Below are positions 44,132-52,049 of a stretch of DNA of 64,000 nt, in pieces. The notes beneath the pieces are model-generated. The model was given only the letters and a program-made list of their open reading frames with translations, did no database searches and had not been told where the DNA came from. The position numbers and the translations under genes are program-made. Source of the DNA: Robiginitomaculum sp. (lineage in GTDB: Bacteria > Pseudomonadota > Alphaproteobacteria > Caulobacterales > Maricaulaceae); contig NVWK01000011.1 in the NCBI GenBank assembly GCA_002733605.1, positions 124,001 through 188,000 on the forward strand, written 5' to 3'. Numbering within the stretch: the first letter of the stretch is position 1; each line of letters starts with the position of its first letter.

Positions 44132-44330
44132 AACAAAACTTTTGTGTATGGAAATGGAAAGGGGAGGTGTAGCTTAAATTTGGTCGCTACTTATAAGGAT
44201 GGTTCTCAATACCAAAACAAACTTTGTTTCGTCAAGCCTTTTTTATGGACGTGAAATACGGATATACCCAGATTATATCCCCCTCTTATTTTATTTATAT
44301 AGGTAGAGAATGTAGTAGAGCCTGTGGGCT

Positions 44331-44339
44331 TGTGTATAA
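44331..44339 (-). promoter_or_regulatory. DnaA box (TTATACACA)
   Basis: Perfect match to TTATNCACA on the minus strand, 3 bp from the CtrA-type box. Confidence 0.75.
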
Positions 44340-44341
44340 AA

Positions 44342-44356
44342 TTAACCTTTTGTTAA
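44342..44356 (+). promoter_or_regulatory. CtrA-type box in oriC
   Basis: TTAACCTTTTGTTAA, a perfect TTAA-N7-TTAA. In Caulobacter, CtrA bound at such sites blocks initiation. It sits beside a DnaA box, so competition is plausible. Confidence 0.7.
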
Positions 44357-44491
44357 GTTATCCTAAAAAACCGTTAATATACACACATGTTATAAAATGA
44401 TCGCGGATGTGTGGGATTTGCAATTTGAAAAAAACAAAATGAAAACAAGACAGTATAGTGAGTATAAAGAGTTAGAAAGCAGAGGGGCAAT

Positions 44492-44519
44492 TTGTCCACA
44501 ATGATGACTGTTATTCACA
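44492..44519 (+). promoter_or_regulatory. Pair of DnaA boxes in oriC
   Basis: TTGTCCACA (44492-44500, one mismatch) and TTATTCACA (44511-44519, matches TTATNCACA), same orientation, 19 bp centre to centre, about two helical turns. Confidence 0.7.
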
Positions 44520-44689
44520 ATCTGTATATACACTTGGGAGTAAATCAGCCATTTTTGTAAAATAATGCCAAAATGTACCAGATTTTACAAAAACAACTTG
44601 AGCTCTGTGTATCAATTAACGATTATCCCCATGACGAAAAAAAGTGAAATAATTGTCTAAAAAACGGTAAAACGGGATGAAAACTAAAA

Positions 44690-45544
44690 ATGAGTGAAAT
44701 GAAGGGTATAGTGCAGAAAAAACGTGCCATTTATTTTCACGTACATTTGGTGTCAGATTCGACCGGGGAAACACTGGTAACGATATCGCGGGCCTCTTGT
44801 GCGCAATTTCCACAAGGTAAGGCTGTGGAGCATCTGCATGCATTGGTACGCTCAGAGACTCAGCTCGAAAAGTCTCTGGAACTGATAGAAAGCTATCCCG
44901 GTATTGTGTTTTATACGCTGGTCAATCAAGAACGCAGGGTTTTGTTGGAAAAAAGATGTGCGGCGCTCAATATTCCGGCCGTGTCCATTCTTGATCCGGC
45001 ACTGGCAAGTCTGGGGCGTTATCTTGGTGTGTCCATGAGTAGCGAGATCGGGGCGCAGCGGACGATGAACGAGCAGTATTTTTCGCGCATAAATGCGCTA
45101 GACTTTGCAATGGCCCATGATGATGGTCAAAATATTGAAGGTTTGAAAACGGCAGAGATTATCCTGTTGGGTATTAGCAGAACCTCGAAAACTCCGACAT
45201 GTATATATCTGGCAAATAGGGGGTTTCTGGCTGGAAATATTCCGTTGGTGCCGGGGGCGCCTTTGCCGCAGATTTTGGATGATTATAAGCAGGCGCTTAT
45301 TATAGGTCTGGTGTCTACGCCGGACAGGATTGTGGAAATTCGTCGTCAAAGGCTTAATTCTCTGGGTCAGGGACAAACGGACTATGTGGATCAGGATCGG
45401 GTGCGCGAAGAAATGATGTTTTCCAAACGGATGTTTGCCCGTCGCGGCTGGCCGGTTGTTGATGTCAGTCGACGTTCGATTGAAGAAACAGCGGCGCGGA
45501 TTATCAATCTGTATCAGGATTTTAAAGAAAAGCAGGGAACGTAA
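44690..45544 (+). CDS. PEP synthase/PPDK regulatory kinase-pyrophosphorylase (DUF299/RP001 family)
   Basis: Bifunctional ADP-dependent kinase/Pi-dependent pyrophosphorylase that inactivates and reactivates PEP synthase or pyruvate phosphate dikinase. The beginning FHVHLVSDSTGETLVTISR and the P-loop-like GISRTSKTPTCIYLANRGFL (around residue 162) are family signatures; 284 residues. The ATG at 44690 has no clear ribosome site; ATG 44699 is possible. It is the origin-adjacent gene on the right, called RP001 in Rickettsia. The maf gene begins 2 bp after it. Confidence 0.92.
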   Translation: MSEMKGIVQKKRAIYFHVHLVSDSTGETLVTISRASCAQFPQGKAVEHLHALVRSETQLEKSLELIESYPGIVFYTLVNQERRVLLEKRCAALNIPAVSILDPALASLGRYLGVSMSSEIGAQRTMNEQYFSRINALDFAMAHDDGQNIEGLKTAEIILLGISRTSKTPTCIYLANRGFLAGNIPLVPGAPLPQILDDYKQALIIGLVSTPDRIVEIRRQRLNSLGQGQTDYVDQDRVREEMMFSKRMFARRGWPVVDVSRRSIEETAARIINLYQDFKEKQGT

Positions 45545-45545
45545 T

Positions 45546-46145
45546 ATGAGTGGCTCCCAACTTGTTCTGGCGTCTTCGAGCTTTATTCGCAAACAGATAT
45601 TGACTGGCGCAGGCCTTAAGTTTGAGGTGCGGGTTGGGGATGTGGATGAGGACGAAATTAAACAAAGCGCCCTTGCCAAAAATAAAACACCGGCAGAACT
45701 GGCAACATTGCTGGCTTTGGCCAAGGCACAATATACGCCGCCCCGGCAGAGCGAGTTTATTATCGGGGCGGATCAATTGTTGGAAATGGACGGGGGTTTA
45801 TATGATAAGCCAAAATCAATGGCAGAAGCTAAAACCCGGTTGTTGAAAATGCGCGGACGGGAACATCGTCTTGTTGGGGCCGTGGTTGTTGTTGAAGACG
45901 GGCAGGCGCCGTGGGTGCATGTAAGCACAACCCGTTTATTTATGCGTACATTTAGCGAGGCGTTTCTGGATACATATTTACAAAGTGAGGGTGAGGATTT
46001 GTTGAAAAGTGTAGGGGCGTATATGTTCGAGGCGCGCGGGGCGCAGCTGTTTGATTGGGTGAAGGGGGATTTTTACGCCATTCTTGGCCTGCCTTTATTG
46101 CCGTTGTTGGGTCATCTTAGGGAGAGGGGGGCGGTTCCGTCATGA
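45546..46145 (+). CDS. maf: Maf-family nucleoside triphosphate pyrophosphatase
   Basis: Housekeeping pyrophosphatase that hydrolyses modified or canonical NTPs. The start at 45546 gives MSGSQLVLASSSFIRKQIL, where ASSSxxR is the family motif; the catalytic Asp region is IIGADQLLEMDGGLYDKP. 199 residues. Which Maf subgroup (dTTP/UTP or 7-methyl-GTP) is uncertain; the last four bases overlap aroE. Confidence 0.9.
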   Translation: MSGSQLVLASSSFIRKQILTGAGLKFEVRVGDVDEDEIKQSALAKNKTPAELATLLALAKAQYTPPRQSEFIIGADQLLEMDGGLYDKPKSMAEAKTRLLKMRGREHRLVGAVVVVEDGQAPWVHVSTTRLFMRTFSEAFLDTYLQSEGEDLLKSVGAYMFEARGAQLFDWVKGDFYAILGLPLLPLLGHLRERGAVPS

Positions 46146-46996
46146 GCCCGAGGCTTATTCCAAAAGTGGCGGGTGTGTGTGGGTGGCCGATCCACCACTC
46201 GATGTCGCCAACACTGCATAATTTCTGGCTGAAAGAGCTGGGCGTGAACGGGACATATGCCATGTTTGCTATGCATCCGGATGAGGCTGTGCGCGCATTT
46301 CGGAGTTTGAAACAGACGACGATTGTTGGTGTGAATGTGACGATCCCGCTTAAAGGCAAGGCTTTTGAGGCGGCGGACGAGCTTACGCCTGACGCGCAAA
46401 AACTGGGCGTGTGTAATTTACTGTATACGCGCGATAACAGGCTGATCGGGCATAATACGGATATGGAGGGTTTTTCTGAACCCTTGCTGCGCAGGGTAGG
46501 TCAAAACTTTATTCGTAAAAGTACAGTTGTGGTGATTGGTGCGGGTGGTGCGTCACGGGCGGTGCTGGGTGCACTTATGGCGATTGGGGCGCCAGAGATC
46601 AGGTTGATAAACCGCACGGATGCGCGCGCAGAAAGTGTGGCGAACCATATAAATAACCCAAGCCTGCGGGCTTTTCCCTGGGCTGAACGTGATCATGCTA
46701 TTTACGGGGCGGACCTTGTTATCAATGCGAGTGCAGCGGGCATGCACGGTAATACCTCGCTTGATATAGATGTGTCCTATGTGACGCCGGGGGGCTGGGT
46801 TTATGATCTGGTGTACACGCCTCAGGACACAGATTTATTGGTGCAGGCGCGTCAGCAGGGGTTGAATACAATCGGGGGGCTTGAGATGCTAATCGCGCAG
46901 GCGCGGCCTTCATTCAGACTTCTCTACGGTGTTTCGCCGCCATTGGACGGGGCGGTGAAAGGGGTTCTTGAACGGCATTTGGCAGGATCGACATGA
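46142..46996 (+). CDS. aroE: Shikimate dehydrogenase
   Basis: NADP-dependent shikimate dehydrogenase for aromatic amino acid synthesis. Substrate-binding SMSPTLHNFWLKELG and NVTIPLKGKAFEAADE (catalytic Lys) lie near the start; the nucleotide fold is GAGGASRAVLGALMAIG followed by INRTDARAE, the NADP-specifying Arg. 284 residues. It overlaps maf and coaE by four bases each. Confidence 0.95.
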   Translation: MSPRLIPKVAGVCGWPIHHSMSPTLHNFWLKELGVNGTYAMFAMHPDEAVRAFRSLKQTTIVGVNVTIPLKGKAFEAADELTPDAQKLGVCNLLYTRDNRLIGHNTDMEGFSEPLLRRVGQNFIRKSTVVVIGAGGASRAVLGALMAIGAPEIRLINRTDARAESVANHINNPSLRAFPWAERDHAIYGADLVINASAAGMHGNTSLDIDVSYVTPGGWVYDLVYTPQDTDLLVQARQQGLNTIGGLEMLIAQARPSFRLLYGVSPPLDGAVKGVLERHLAGST

Positions 46997-47580
46997 TTAT
47001 TGTCGGTCTGACAGGCTCTATCGGCATGGGAAAATCAACGACGGCGCAAATGTTCAAAGATGCGGGCGCGGCGGTTTTTGATGCGGATGCGGCGGTACAT
47101 GCTTTGTATGCAAAGGGTGGTGCGGCGGTCCCGATCATAGACGCTGCGTTTCCGGATGTGGTTGTAGACGGCGCGATTGTACGCGAAAAACTGGCGGTTT
47201 ATTTACAAAATGATCCACTGCATTTGCAGGTTTTGGAAAGTTTTATTCACCCACTTGTTGGCGAGATGCGTAATATTGCGGTGGCGCAAGCGAGGTCCGA
47301 GGCGAAGTCCGTAATGGTGTTTGATATCCCGCTTTTGTTTGAAACTGGTGGAGAGACAAAGGTAGATAAAGTGGTTGTGGTCAGCGCAGATGCAAAAATC
47401 CAACGCGAGCGCGTGTTGGCAAGGTTCGGGATGAACCTAGACAAGCTGAAGCTGATATTGTCACGACAAATGCCGGACGCTGAAAAACGAAAACGGGCTG
47501 ATTATATAGTCCAGACCGACAAAGGGCTGGATTTCGCCCGACAACAAGTGCAAAATATCATGGATGATTTTCTAGCATAA
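46993..47580 (+). CDS. coaE: Dephospho-CoA kinase
   Basis: Last enzyme of coenzyme A synthesis. The P-loop is GLTGSIGMGKSTTAQMF (residues 5-21), with DADAAVHALY and the lid/CoA region IPLLFETGGETKVDKVVVV. 195 residues. The start overlaps aroE; ppsR-maf-aroE-coaE-dnaQ is the usual alphaproteobacterial origin-side operon. Confidence 0.95.
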   Translation: MIIVGLTGSIGMGKSTTAQMFKDAGAAVFDADAAVHALYAKGGAAVPIIDAAFPDVVVDGAIVREKLAVYLQNDPLHLQVLESFIHPLVGEMRNIAVAQARSEAKSVMVFDIPLLFETGGETKVDKVVVVSADAKIQRERVLARFGMNLDKLKLILSRQMPDAEKRKRADYIVQTDKGLDFARQQVQNIMDDFLA

Positions 47581-47610
47581 CAATAAGAGTCCCTGCTTGT
47601 GTGGGGAGTG

Positions 47611-47652
47611 TAAACAAGAGGCGAGGAGCGCGTGAGCGCGACCGGGAATGTA
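47611..47652 (+). repeat. Leader hairpin element, copy 5 (upstream of dnaQ)
   Basis: AACAAGAGGCGAGG, stem GCGC-GTGA-GCGC, GACCGGGAATGTA, stopping 2 nt before the dnaQ ATG. A degenerate trace (ending GGGGAGTGTA) precedes it at about 47586-47612. Confidence 0.8.
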
Positions 47653-47654
47653 AT

Positions 47655-48350
47655 ATGACGGGTTTAAGGGAAATTGCGTTTGATACGGAAACGACCGGGT
47701 TTGATGCATGGGGCGCAGACCGGTTGACGGAAATCGGCTGTGTTGAGCTGCTTGATTTTCTTCCGACAGGCAAAACATATCACACGCTGGTAAACCCCGA
47801 GGGGATGGTGATTTCGGAAAAAGTGACGGAGATTACCGGCCATACAAATGAAAGCCTCAAAGATGCGCCGCGTTTTTCAGATGTAGCACAGGATTTCCGT
47901 GATTTTGTCGGCGATAGTCCCATGATCGCCCATAATGCCAGTTTTGACCGTGGGTTTATCAATGCGGCGATGGACCGTGCCTCCTATGAACAATACCCGA
48001 CCAAGCGATTTATCGATACACTGATGATCGCGCGCGCGAAATTTCCGGGGGCCAGTAATTCTCTTGATGCCCTGTGTAAACGTTTCGATATTTCGTTGGC
48101 CAGTCGCTCGGTTCATGGGGCGTTGGTGGATGCGGAGTTGTTGGCGAAAGTGTATCTGGAGCTTAGGGGTGGCCGTGCCTTGACTATGGATTTCCAAGTC
48201 GAGAGCGAAGTTGCAGCCCTCGTCGTGAGTACTGTGCGCGCCCGCCCAACACCGCTCGGCCCGCTGTCCACGCCATCAGAACGCCAAACCCACGAAGAGT
48301 TTATTCGTGCATCTTTGGGGGAAAAGGCGATTTGGATGCGCTATGATTAA
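47655..48350 (+). CDS. dnaQ: DNA polymerase III epsilon subunit (proofreading exonuclease)
   Basis: 3'-5' exonuclease of the replicative polymerase. The start at 47655 is chosen because the conserved ExoI motif AFDTETTGFD begins at residue 8 and the leader repeat with GGGA lies directly upstream; an ATG at 47601 would translate the repeat. ExoII (IAHNASFDRGFINAAM) and ExoIII (HGALVDAELLAKVYL) are intact. 231 residues. The secB gene that usually follows dnaQ in relatives is found at 23.3 kb instead. Confidence 0.95.
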   Translation: MTGLREIAFDTETTGFDAWGADRLTEIGCVELLDFLPTGKTYHTLVNPEGMVISEKVTEITGHTNESLKDAPRFSDVAQDFRDFVGDSPMIAHNASFDRGFINAAMDRASYEQYPTKRFIDTLMIARAKFPGASNSLDALCKRFDISLASRSVHGALVDAELLAKVYLELRGGRALTMDFQVESEVAALVVSTVRARPTPLGPLSTPSERQTHEEFIRASLGEKAIWMRYD

Positions 48351-48356
48351 AGGCGG

Positions 48357-48372
48357 GTGTGAGTAGTCACAC
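48357..48372. terminator. Hairpin after dnaQ
   Basis: GTGTGA-GTAG-TCACAC in the 34-bp gap between convergent dnaQ and the Xre-type gene; no marked T-run, so only a tentative terminator. Confidence 0.4.
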
Positions 48373-48384
48373 ACATATTGTGAT

Positions 48385-48588
48385 TTATAATTCGCGTAGT
48401 TGAAATAAATCTTCGACTTTACGATCAAGGGCGGCGGCGAGTTTTAGGGCTAGGATTGTGGAGGGGCAGAACACGTTGTTTTCTATGGTGTTGATTGTTT
48501 TTCGCGACACGCCTATTTTTTCTGCCAGCGCGGCTTGGGTGAGCTCGAGGCGCTCTCTTTCCTGCTTTAGTGTGTTTTCTAGTCTCAT
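48385..48588 (-). CDS. Xre/Cro-family small HTH regulator
   Basis: Compact lambda-Cro-type DNA-binding protein of 67 residues. The start at 48588 (MRLENTLKQERERLELTQAA) gives the usual short form; ATG 48627 would overlap the upstream gene. The HTH is LTQAALAEKIGVSRKTINTIE and the ending AALDRKVEDLFQ is typical of the group. Such regulators are often paired with a small membrane protein, as here, and the pair is probably autoregulated through the palindrome at 49061-49078. Confidence 0.88.
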   Translation of the reverse strand: MRLENTLKQERERLELTQAALAEKIGVSRKTINTIENNVFCPSTILALKLAAALDRKVEDLFQLREL

Positions 48589-48604
48589 GATTCCAGCCTT
48601 ATGA

Positions 48605-49030
48605 CTAACGATAGGCCCGTAATTCAAACACTGAATAGCTGACGAGAGCAGAGACTAGAGCCGTCGTAATTAAAATGCGAGAGACATCGATGCCTGAAAT
48701 TGGCTGGTAAAGCATGACAAGCATAAGAAATATCGCGACGCCAAGTGTTATCCAAAACCCTGTCATAAAGCTTTTGAGGCGGAAAAGTTGTGTTGTTTCG
48801 TCATTGAGAATCAAACATAGCCGCGAACCCCTACGCCCAAACCCCCAAAATGGAAACCCGGTTAAATTCAGGGCGACCAGCCCATTCATGGCCAGCCATA
48901 AAATTTGGCGGCTTCCTTGGTTTGTACCAAAAAGGAAAACGACATTTACGACCAAAACGAGGGCGAGCAAGAGTAACAGATAAGCTCTGTTTTGAGATTT
49001 AGTTTCCGCGCGTTCTACGATTTTATCCAT
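48605..49030 (-). CDS. Four-helix membrane protein paired with Xre regulator
   Basis: Unrecognised inner-membrane protein of 141 residues with about four hydrophobic helices (YLLLLLALVLVVNVVFLF, ILWLAMNGLVALNLTGFPFW, FWITLGVAIFLMLVML, ILITTALVSALVSYSVF). AGGAG precedes the ATG at 49030. The next gene on the strand is the Xre regulator, 16 bp away. Two-gene modules of a small membrane protein and a Cro-like regulator are common; their trigger is generally unknown. Confidence 0.75.
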   Translation of the reverse strand: MDKIVERAETKSQNRAYLLLLLALVLVVNVVFLFGTNQGSRQILWLAMNGLVALNLTGFPFWGFGRRGSRLCLILNDETTQLFRLKSFMTGFWITLGVAIFLMLVMLYQPISGIDVSRILITTALVSALVSYSVFELRAYR

Positions 49031-49060
49031 GTGTGTCTCCTAATACAGGCGTGTAATCCT

Positions 49061-49097
49061 TAGGTGACATGTAACCTATGGGTGACAAGTTTGTCAA
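49061..49097 (-). promoter_or_regulatory. Promoter with overlapping operator for the membrane protein/Xre pair
   Basis: On the minus strand TTGACA (49092-49097), a 17-bp spacer, then TTACAT (49069-49074) form a sigma70-like promoter. The palindrome TAGGTGACATGTAACCTA (49061-49078, one mismatched pair) covers the -10 element, a good place for autorepression by the Xre protein. GACAAGTTTGTC overlaps the -35 side. Confidence 0.6.
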
Positions 49098-49116
49098 GAG
49101 ACACTTTTAAATGGAC

Positions 49117-49584
49117 TTATTCGGCCTCGATTTTATAGCTGGCGTGGCAGGCTACGCACTTATACATATTGTCGGTGAGGGCGCGTTGTAGCTCGGTTAT
49201 GGTTGCGCCTGATTTTGCCAGGGCGGCGATTTTGTCGAAGTCTTTGTGCAAGCCAACACCCATAACTTTAAACCCAACCGGCAGTTTTCCCATGACGGAG
49301 GTTGTTTCCGCCGACGGGTTGGCATGCATGCCCAGAGATTTTGCGGCCGACCCGAATGCCTGTGTGTCATTGTCGAGGGCGGCTTCATTCATGGCGACCA
49401 GACCTTCGATCAAGCCGCGCATTTCGGCCAATACATAATCGCGTTCGTGCTCGGTCAGGATGACGGGGGTGCGGCCATCATCTCCGACCTCCCCCGTTTT
49501 TCCGAGAATAACGAATTTAAGCAAGACAATGGTTGTCAGCGCGGCCATGGCTAGCATTGCCGAGATGTAGAGTGGTTTTTTCAT
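49117..49584 (-). CDS. Membrane-anchored c-type cytochrome (monohaem, C-terminal CxxCH)
   Basis: 155-residue protein with an N-terminal helix (residues 5-26) as signal or anchor, a helical middle, and a single haem motif CVACH near the C-terminus, the layout of the cytochrome c'/c556 group. It starts 14 bp after the stop of the TonB receptor gene and is almost surely cotranscribed with it. A role in reduction of iron or another metal during uptake is a guess from that context. Confidence 0.82.
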   Translation of the reverse strand: MKKPLYISAMLAMAALTTIVLLKFVILGKTGEVGDDGRTPVILTEHERDYVLAEMRGLIEGLVAMNEAALDNDTQAFGSAAKSLGMHANPSAETTSVMGKLPVGFKVMGVGLHKDFDKIAALAKSGATITELQRALTDNMYKCVACHASYKIEAE

Positions 49585-49598
49585 AAGAATGTCTCCGT

Positions 49599-51866
49599 TT
49601 AAAAGCTTTTTTCAATACCGACAAAAATCCGAAAGCCGGGGCCGGATAAAAATGTTGGCTGGTTCGGGGCCGAAATACCGCGAATAACGTAGGAGGTTGC
49701 GTATTTGGTGCTGGTGATATTTTGCAGGTCTGCGAAAATTTTCCAGCTGTCCTTGTACGCATATTCGGCCTTTAGCCCCAAAAGGAAAAAATCGTCCTGA
49801 AACTGTATGTTGGAATGATCGGTTGGGGTTTTCTCCGGTTGCCATGTGAAATTAGGCGCGATGGTGAAAATATCGCCGATATTCCACGCCAGTTCGCCGC
49901 GCAACAAATGTTTGGGGACGCCGGCAATTTGGTTGCCATTGAACACGCCGCCGTCAAATTTGAAATCGCTGTAATTATAAACAAACCGGGTGGTGAGGCT
50001 GTCACCCTCTCTGAAAACACCGCGCGCCAAGACGCCGTTCAGACCCAGTTCCAACCCTTGGTGAATGGTGGTGTGGGTATAATTGGTTGTTTGGGCGTTG
50101 ACGGCAAACCCGGTGACAAGGGTGATAAGCTCGTCGTCAACATCGGAGTAATAATAGCTGGCCTCCCATGAGAAATTTTCAGAGCGGCCGTCTGCGCCAA
50201 GCTCGAACGTTGTTGCGGTTTGTTTGTCCACGTCCTGAACCCGTACACCTGCGAACAGGGGTGCATTGCACAGCGGGGCCGGACACGTCAGGCCGGCAAA
50301 TGCGCCGACGGTGGTGGGCAGTAAATGATTGAACGTTGGTGTTTCGGCGCTGCGGCTCACATTTGCAAACAGGCGTATGGTATCGCTTGGGTGATAGATA
50401 AGACCGAGTTTTGGATTGAAGGCATCATAGCTAAACTCTTGGTCCAAAGTGACCATAATTGGATCGGGCGGTGGGGGCGGTGTAGAAGCCGTGCCTGAAA
50501 TATCGCGGTCAGAGTGGAAATATTGTGCGCCGATATACAGATCAAACTGGTCGGTGAGGGCGCTCGTCCATTGTCCGCCAACCGCAAGGTTGAAGGCTTT
50601 TAAATCCAAATCTGCGAACTGGAACTCCCGCTCTCCATTTGCGGCATTATTGGTATAGAGCTGGCGCGGCATGGTGCCGCCGTACGTCACGACAGAGAAC
50701 TGGATTTGGTCATTTGCAGTGATTAAGGGGCTGGTATGGTCAAAGCGGTAATTGGCGCTCCATGTTTTTGCGTCGACCACAGTGTGGCTTAACGGGTCTT
50801 TGAAAGTGTCGTCTACATCCTCATAAGATAGCCCGATTTCGTGGCGGCTATTGTCAGTGCTGTAGCGGGTTTTGTTGGCGAACCGGATTTGCTGGGTATT
50901 ACGAGAGGGGCGGCGGTTGTTGATATTGAACACGCCATCCCATCCCCCCAATATATTGAAAAGACCTATTGCTGCTGGGGGGAGCGAACCGGGAGGTGCA
51001 TAGGCACCGGCGACCCCGTCGCCAATAACGGCGGCTCTATTGTTCAGGGCAATGTCTTTTTGGGTCACGAACGGGATGTCGAAAACAGTGTCGGAATAGT
51101 TCAGATAGAAACGAGTTTCGAGCTGGGCGTTGAAACTATATCCGGCATTTGCCATGATATTTGTACGCTCCGAAGTGTTAAAAGTACGGTGGCCATCGGA
51201 TGTGGAATAACCGCCGTTAAGGCTGAAATCCCAATCGCCGCTGACATGGGCTAGCTTGATCCGGCCATCAAATGTATTGTTTGTACCGCCGGACAATCGC
51301 ACACTGTTTGTGCTGTTATAGCCGGTGCGGGCGGTCATATTCAGGGCACCGCCGAGGGTTGTTCCGCCCCATGATGTTCCGTTGGCACCACGAAATACGG
51401 TTATAAACCGGGCTTGGGACGGGTCGATTAATCCGATGATGAAAGAGCCGTCGGCTTGGTTAAGCGGCATGCCTTCGAACAACAACATCAGCCCGCGATT
51501 GACCGGATTGTCCTGGATGCCGGAGCCGCGAATATTGATACGGACTTGATCGTTAGAGCTAAAGAAGGGCTGCATAATCACGCCCGGTTCAAAGGAAAGC
51601 ACTGTATCCAGTGTACGTTCGGAGCCGATGATGTCTTTGTCTAAATCGAGAAAATTACTGGCACCGGGCAAAACGGCCTGTTCGTCTGCGATGGTGGAAA
51701 TTTGGCTTTCCGCCTTCAAATACCGCTGACCATAGGTCACGATTTCATCGGTAGGGCTGTCTTTTTGAAGCTCATGAGTCTGATTCTGGGCTTGGGCGTG
51801 CGTACCTAAGGACGCCAATGAGAGTAACAGGGCCAACGCACTGATTGTATATATGGAATTTTTCAC
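49599..51866 (-). CDS. TonB-dependent outer-membrane receptor
   Basis: Energy-coupled outer-membrane transporter, about 755 residues. A GTG start at 51866 is preferred: it follows AGGAG and directly precedes the signal peptide (KNSIYTISALALLLSLASLG to HAQA). A plug domain (VRINIRGSGIQDNPVNRGLM) is followed by a 22-strand-type barrel ending in FVGIEKSF with terminal Phe. The plug resembles the FecA-like branch. A Fur-box-like sequence upstream suggests an iron-siderophore or iron-citrate substrate, but the ligand is not identifiable. Confidence 0.9.
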   Translation of the reverse strand: MKNSIYTISALALLLSLASLGTHAQAQNQTHELQKDSPTDEIVTYGQRYLKAESQISTIADEQAVLPGASNFLDLDKDIIGSERTLDTVLSFEPGVIMQPFFSSNDQVRINIRGSGIQDNPVNRGLMLLFEGMPLNQADGSFIIGLIDPSQARFITVFRGANGTSWGGTTLGGALNMTARTGYNSTNSVRLSGGTNNTFDGRIKLAHVSGDWDFSLNGGYSTSDGHRTFNTSERTNIMANAGYSFNAQLETRFYLNYSDTVFDIPFVTQKDIALNNRAAVIGDGVAGAYAPPGSLPPAAIGLFNILGGWDGVFNINNRRPSRNTQQIRFANKTRYSTDNSRHEIGLSYEDVDDTFKDPLSHTVVDAKTWSANYRFDHTSPLITANDQIQFSVVTYGGTMPRQLYTNNAANGEREFQFADLDLKAFNLAVGGQWTSALTDQFDLYIGAQYFHSDRDISGTASTPPPPPDPIMVTLDQEFSYDAFNPKLGLIYHPSDTIRLFANVSRSAETPTFNHLLPTTVGAFAGLTCPAPLCNAPLFAGVRVQDVDKQTATTFELGADGRSENFSWEASYYYSDVDDELITLVTGFAVNAQTTNYTHTTIHQGLELGLNGVLARGVFREGDSLTTRFVYNYSDFKFDGGVFNGNQIAGVPKHLLRGELAWNIGDIFTIAPNFTWQPEKTPTDHSNIQFQDDFFLLGLKAEYAYKDSWKIFADLQNITSTKYATSYVIRGISAPNQPTFLSGPGFRIFVGIEKSF

Positions 51867-51900
51867 TTTAATCTCCTGAGCTATACCCTTCTCAACCAAT

Positions 51901-51923
51901 GCAATTAATAGTGATTCTCATAC
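51901..51923 (-). promoter_or_regulatory. Fur-box-like sequence upstream of the TonB receptor
   Basis: The minus strand reads TATGAGAATCACTATTAATT, close to Fur-box halves (GATAATNAT-type, TGAGAAT). It lies 35-57 bp upstream of the GTG start. Iron regulation is inferred. Confidence 0.5.
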
Positions 51924-52049
51924 ATTGATTTGACTCAGGTCAAATACGCGAAATAAAATCGTAAAAAATGGGTATGTTGTGTTAGGGGCAGGTTATGGGC
52001 ATTAAAACCCATTCTTTGTATGTAAATATACTGTTGTCAGGATTGTTTT

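Larger units (their letters stand above)
44132..44689. other. Putative chromosomal replication origin (oriC)
   Basis: A 558-bp AT-rich gap between rho (leftward) and the RP001/PpsR-type gene (rightward) without any gene. It contains DnaA-box-like 9-mers at 44331-44339 (TTATACACA on -), 44511-44519 (TTATTCACA), 44492-44500 (TTGTCCACA), 44377-44385 (ATATACACA), 44606-44614 (TGATACACA on -) and 44623-44631 (TTATCCCCA). It also has a perfect TTAA-N7-TTAA CtrA-type box at 44342-44356. Genes run away from it on both sides, parAB/parS lie 3-10 kb away, and RP001 homologues flank the known origins of Caulobacter and Rickettsia. Function is inferred. Confidence 0.8.

Noticed and set aside
44132-44689. 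Possible small genes or RNA in the rho-ppsR gap
   Set aside because: Short frames there lack ribosome sites, and the content (DnaA boxes, AT-richness) fits an origin.
47601-47654. N-terminal extension of DnaQ
   Set aside because: The residues GARERDREC come from the leader repeat; ExoI begins right after Met at 47655.
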